Source: Rubrobacter sp. (GTDB taxonomy: Bacteria; Actinomycetota; Rubrobacteria; Rubrobacterales; Rubrobacteraceae). From it: DNA of 6,604 bases. Shown here one piece after another: positions 6,104-6,604 of the stretch. Location: NCBI GenBank assembly GCA_016781775.1, contig JADDPR010000490.1, positions 1 through 6,604 of the forward strand, written 5' to 3'. The translations under genes were made by a program, and so were the position numbers. Positions within the stretch are counted from its first letter, which is position 1, and each line of letters begins with the position of its first letter. The notes below the pieces were generated by a model that saw only the letters and a program-made list of their open reading frames with translations, was not told the DNA's origin and made no database searches.

Positions 6104-6574
6104 CTAATCCTCCGGCCGACGATCGCCGACCCAGTACCGCGGCCCAGACCCGTGGCTCGCCGCCCGGTCGTACGGGTTGAGGATCGCGCAGCGCTCGAGC
6201 GAGAGGCATCCGCACCCTATGCAGTCGGTGAGGCCGCCCTTGAGGCGTTCGAGTTCCCGTATCCGCTCGTCGATCCGCTCGCTCCAGGTCAGCGTCAGAC
6301 GGTCCCAATCTTCGCGACCGGGCGTCCGGTCGGTGGGAAGCTTGTCCAGCTCGGCGCGGATCTCTTCCAGGGTCAGCCCGACGCGCTGGGCGAAGACGAC
6401 GAACGCCACGCGCCTCGCGGCGGGGCGCGCGTAGCGGCGGTGGCCGGACGCGTTGCGCTCCGAGCGGATGAGGCCGCGCTCCTCGTAGAAGCGCAAGGCC
6501 GAGGTGGCGACGCCCGTGCGCCTGGCCAACTCTCCGACGGTCAGAAGCTTGGAGATGTGGAACGGAGCTCCCAA
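6104..6574 (-). CDS. soxR: SoxR, redox-sensitive MerR-family transcriptional activator
   Basis: A 156-residue regulator. Residues 11-50 are the MerR winged-helix DNA-binding part (LTVGELARRTGVATSALRFYEERGLI, then a GHRRYAR wing at 44-50). A coiled-coil dimerisation helix spans roughly 85-112. The SoxR [2Fe-2S] motif C-x2-C-x-C-x5-C is intact: C118, C121, C123 and C129, within the loop DCIGCGCLSLERC. The tail with NPYDRA and a GSGPRYW element is typical of SoxR. The cluster is oxidised by redox-cycling compounds, which switches on target promoters by DNA twisting; in actinobacteria the targets are usually efflux pumps and oxidoreductases rather than soxS. The start is TTG (6574-6572): no ATG or GTG lies in frame before the DNA-binding domain. 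No Shine-Dalgarno precedes it, but a good -10 does, so the message may be leaderless or nearly so. Its neighbour on the 3' side is the convergent MFS remnant. Confidence 0.93.
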   Translation of the reverse strand: MGAPFHISKLLTVGELARRTGVATSALRFYEERGLIRSERNASGHRRYARPAARRVAFVVFAQRVGLTLEEIRAELDKLPTDRTPGREDWDRLTLTWSERIDERIRELERLKGGLTDCIGCGCLSLERCAILNPYDRAASHGSGPRYWVGDRRPED

Positions 6575-6583
6575 GATTTTTGG

Positions 6584-6589
6584 ATTAGA
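6584..6589 (-). promoter_or_regulatory. Candidate -10 element of soxR
   Basis: On the minus strand TCTAAT (6589-6584) matches five of six bases of TATAAT. Transcription would start about 6574-6577, zero to three bases from the TTG start codon. This fits the absence of a Shine-Dalgarno. The matching -35 would lie beyond the right edge. No clear SoxR-box palindrome is seen in the 30 bases available. Confidence 0.35.
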
Positions 6590-6604
6590 TCAAGAAAAGT
6601 CCTT

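Noticed and set aside
6570..6604. SoxR box for autoregulation
   Set aside because: Only a weak CCAA/TTGG inverted repeat (6571-6583) is visible. It lacks the long CTCAAG-type palindrome, and the region is cut by the window edge.

Overview
The window is GC-rich and gene-dense, with mostly Shine-Dalgarno-led starts and some starts that could be leaderless. It looks like a high-GC actinobacterium. A Rubrobacter-type lineage is my best guess, but this is inference from codon and GC style, not from a marker gene.

Left part (1-1392, minus strand): a two-domain VOC/glyoxalase-like protein whose C-terminus runs off the left edge, preceded by a good promoter candidate, and a GNAT N-acetyltransferase. 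Both genes read leftwards. A compact divergent promoter region (about 1393-1467) separates the GNAT gene from a plus-strand pair at 1468-3462. That pair is a membrane protein fused to a spermidine-synthase-like SAM domain with degenerate catalytic motifs, followed 30 bp later by a small five-helix YdcZ/DUF606-type DMT transporter.

Centre (3463-5755): a 439-bp leader followed by glmS, the glucosamine-6-phosphate synthase gene that starts amino-sugar and cell-wall precursor synthesis. The leader carries a complete, well-formed glmS self-cleaving ribozyme at about 3650-3810. Its cleavage-site context, the conserved core strings and the GNRA-capped P4.1 arm can all be read directly. This is the highlight of the window. 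It implies that glucosamine-6-phosphate feeds back on glmS mRNA by ribozyme cleavage, in a host that does not look like a Firmicute, the phylum where this RNA is classically found. Between ribozyme and start codon lie a pyrimidine-rich linker and a 7-bp hairpin.

Right part (5756-6604): an unusually AT-rich seam after glmS, then what appears to be the last ~37-50 residues of an MFS drug-efflux-type transporter, probably a decayed remnant with a frameshift at a G5 run. Convergent to it is a SoxR-type MerR regulator with an intact [2Fe-2S] cysteine motif. It starts at a TTG with no Shine-Dalgarno but has a good -10 hexamer just upstream. SoxR proteins in actinobacteria often control efflux pumps and oxidoreductases, so the transporter remnant may be a lost neighbour target.
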